Positions 62,856 through 64,000 of a DNA stretch of 64,000 nucleotides are shown here, piece after piece. This DNA comes from Henckelia pumila. Taxonomy: Eukaryota; Streptophyta; Magnoliopsida; Lamiales; Gesneriaceae. Location: assembly GCF_033568475.1 (NCBI RefSeq), contig NC_133123.1, forward strand, positions 5,642,001 to 5,706,000, given 5' to 3'. Below the pieces are notes generated by a model. That model was given only the letters and a program-made list of their open reading frames with translations, had not been told where the DNA came from and did not search any database. The first letter of the stretch is position 1. Each line of letters begins with the position of its first letter. A program made the translations under genes and the position numbers.

Positions 62856-62917
62856 TATGAATTTCTATATGAGATTCACATATATTTTAGTGTACGTATT
62901 ACGTGATATATTATTAA

Positions 62918-63962
62918 TGTTAGAAATGAGACTTGGACTTAAGTCACCTCAAAAGCTAGCTCAAGAGGTGAGGGTTGCCCTTGTCTATATTAAGGGCTCC
63001 CAGAAACTCTATCCAACCGATGTGAGACAATATTCAACACACCCCCAAGAATGAACATCTGGAGCGTGGAAATATTAACGGGTGACCTAACTATAGACAG
63101 TCCAATTATGGGCCAGAGCCCAGAACTTTCGTGTGTGTTGGACCGCCCATAATTGGGCTGCCTATAGTTAGGTCACCCGTTAATATTTCCACGCTTCAGA
63201 TGTTCATTCCTGGGGGTGTGTTGAATATTGTCATACATCGGTTGGATAGAGTTTCTGGGAGCCCTTAATATAGAAATGATACTTGGACCTAACTAACCTC
63301 AAATGCTAGCTCAAGAGGTGAGGTTTGTCCTTGTTCATATACAGAGGTCCAGGTTATTTAGCCAACCTATGTGGGACATAAATCAATACACCAACACACC
63401 CCTCTCACGCTCAGGAATGAAACGACTGGAGCGTGGATATTAAATGGGTGGCCAACTATGGGACGGGTGAGGCCAACTATGAGCCGTTCAACACATAACG
63501 GGAACCTCTCTCTGATACCATGTTAGAAATGAGACTTGGACCTAACTCACCTCAAAAGCTAGCTCAAGAGGTGAGGGTTGTCCTTGTCTATATTAAGGGC
63601 TCCCAGGAATTGTATCCTACCGATGTGGGACAATATTCTAACACACCCCCCACACACCCAAGAATTAACATCTGGAGCGTGGAGATATTAACGGGTGGCC
63701 TAATTATAGGCAGCCCAATTATGGGCGGTCCAACACACACGGAGGGTTTGAGCTCTGATATCATGTTAGAAATGAGACTTGGACCTAACTCACCTCAAAA
63801 TCTAGCTCAAGAGGTGAGGGTTGTTCTTGTCTATATTAAGGGCTCCCAAGAATTGTATCCTACCGATGTGGGACAAACTAAACACACCAACAAGAGTTGC
63901 CCTTATCTATATTAAGGGCTTTCAAAAACTCTATCCAACCAACGTGGGACAATATTCAACAA
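62918..63962 (-). mobile_element. Multimeric TRIM fossil (terminal-repeat retrotransposon in miniature)
   Basis: About 122-bp LTR-like repeats (minus strand TGTTAGAATATTGTCCCACA...TCATTTCTAACA) lie at 62918-63039, 63521-63643 and 63764-63884. There is a diverged copy at about 63272-63390 and partial ones at about 63207-63272 (opposite orientation) and 63892-63962. On the minus strand the LTR at 63521-63643 is followed directly by a primer-binding site of the TGGTATCAGAG type (63510-63520), as is usual for tRNA-Met primed elements; a similar site precedes 63764. The internal parts are only about 120-130 bp and non-coding, so this is a TRIM with shared LTRs in tandem. It is a fossil; the close similarity of two LTRs suggests moderate age. 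It may continue beyond the window. Confidence 0.8.
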
Positions 63963-64000
63963 TTAAGAATAACGTTTTGTTAATCGGTCCAGAGATAGAA

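Larger units (their letters stand above)
61736..62917. other. Intergenic DNA with nested hAT-like elements
   Basis: Lies between the fossil LTR and the TRIM cluster. Its first 200 bp hold nothing recognised. The rest is covered by a diverged ACCGG-type element (about 61970-62855) interrupted by a GC-rich insert (62487-62840). No gene supported. Confidence 0.5.

Noticed and set aside
63520-63915. 131-codon frame at the right edge
   Set aside because: It runs through repeated TRIM LTR sequence; the protein simply repeats itself with the LTRs.

Overview
This window is nuclear DNA from a flowering plant, a eudicot. The genes carry short GT-AG introns, the intergenic DNA is AT-rich and full of small transposons, and the chloroplast-targeted polyphenol oxidases are intronless. 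An asterid, possibly Lamiales, fits the general look of the genes, but I cannot fix the species from sequence alone. Nothing prokaryotic, organellar or CRISPR-like is present, and I found no rRNA or tRNA gene.

Layout: (1) 1-2688, + strand, the 3' part of an ETR1-type ethylene receptor. (2) 5018-9380, +, a PABC-interacting CID protein with a PAM2 motif and two RRMs (10 coding exons). (3) 9971-11827, -, a GH28 exopolygalacturonase-like gene (4 exons). (4) 14369-18846, +, an SCD2-like coiled-coil protein (17 coding exons). (5) 20642-20947, +, a small single-exon VQ-motif protein behind a cluster of W-boxes. (6) 25194-30688, +, a DA2/GW2-type RING E3 ligase (8 coding exons). (7) 32780-34522 and 44273-46045, +, two tandem intronless polyphenol oxidase paralogues, 9.7 kb apart. 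(8) 51407-52603, +, an ICR/RIP-type ROP effector (2 coding exons). (9) 55522-57127, -, a C19 gibberellin 2-oxidase (3 exons).

The genes do not form one pathway. Several act in growth and hormone control (ETR1, DA2, GA2ox, ICR, SCD2), two relate to defence (VQ protein, polyphenol oxidases), and one to the cell wall (polygalacturonase). Apart from the polyphenol oxidase pair, which is a clear local duplication including upstream and 3'-UTR remnants, the neighbourhood looks like ordinary plant gene order.

The non-genic DNA is rich in small mobile elements, many with readable ends and target-site duplications: hAT-like MITEs (29410-29909, 41970-42539, 47962-48415), a Tourist-like MITE (40447-40689), Mutator-like foldback elements (21098-21422 and probably 7310-7800), a foldback MITE just upstream of the GA2ox promoter (57352-57533), a candidate non-autonomous Helitron filling the front of the polyphenol oxidase spacer (34783-38539), a tRNA-derived SINE (about 12669-12870), a fossil copia-type LTR (59977-61735), and a multimeric TRIM fossil with an embedded 128-bp palindrome at the right edge (62918-63962).

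I do not see a clearly new biological system. The points most worth following are: the two polyphenol oxidases differ at both residues next to the CuB histidines; the DA2 orthologue has two UIM-like motifs; the polygalacturonase has Gln in place of the family Arg in its RIK motif; two genes contain GC-AG introns; and a MITE sits about 80 bp upstream of the GA2ox TATA box.
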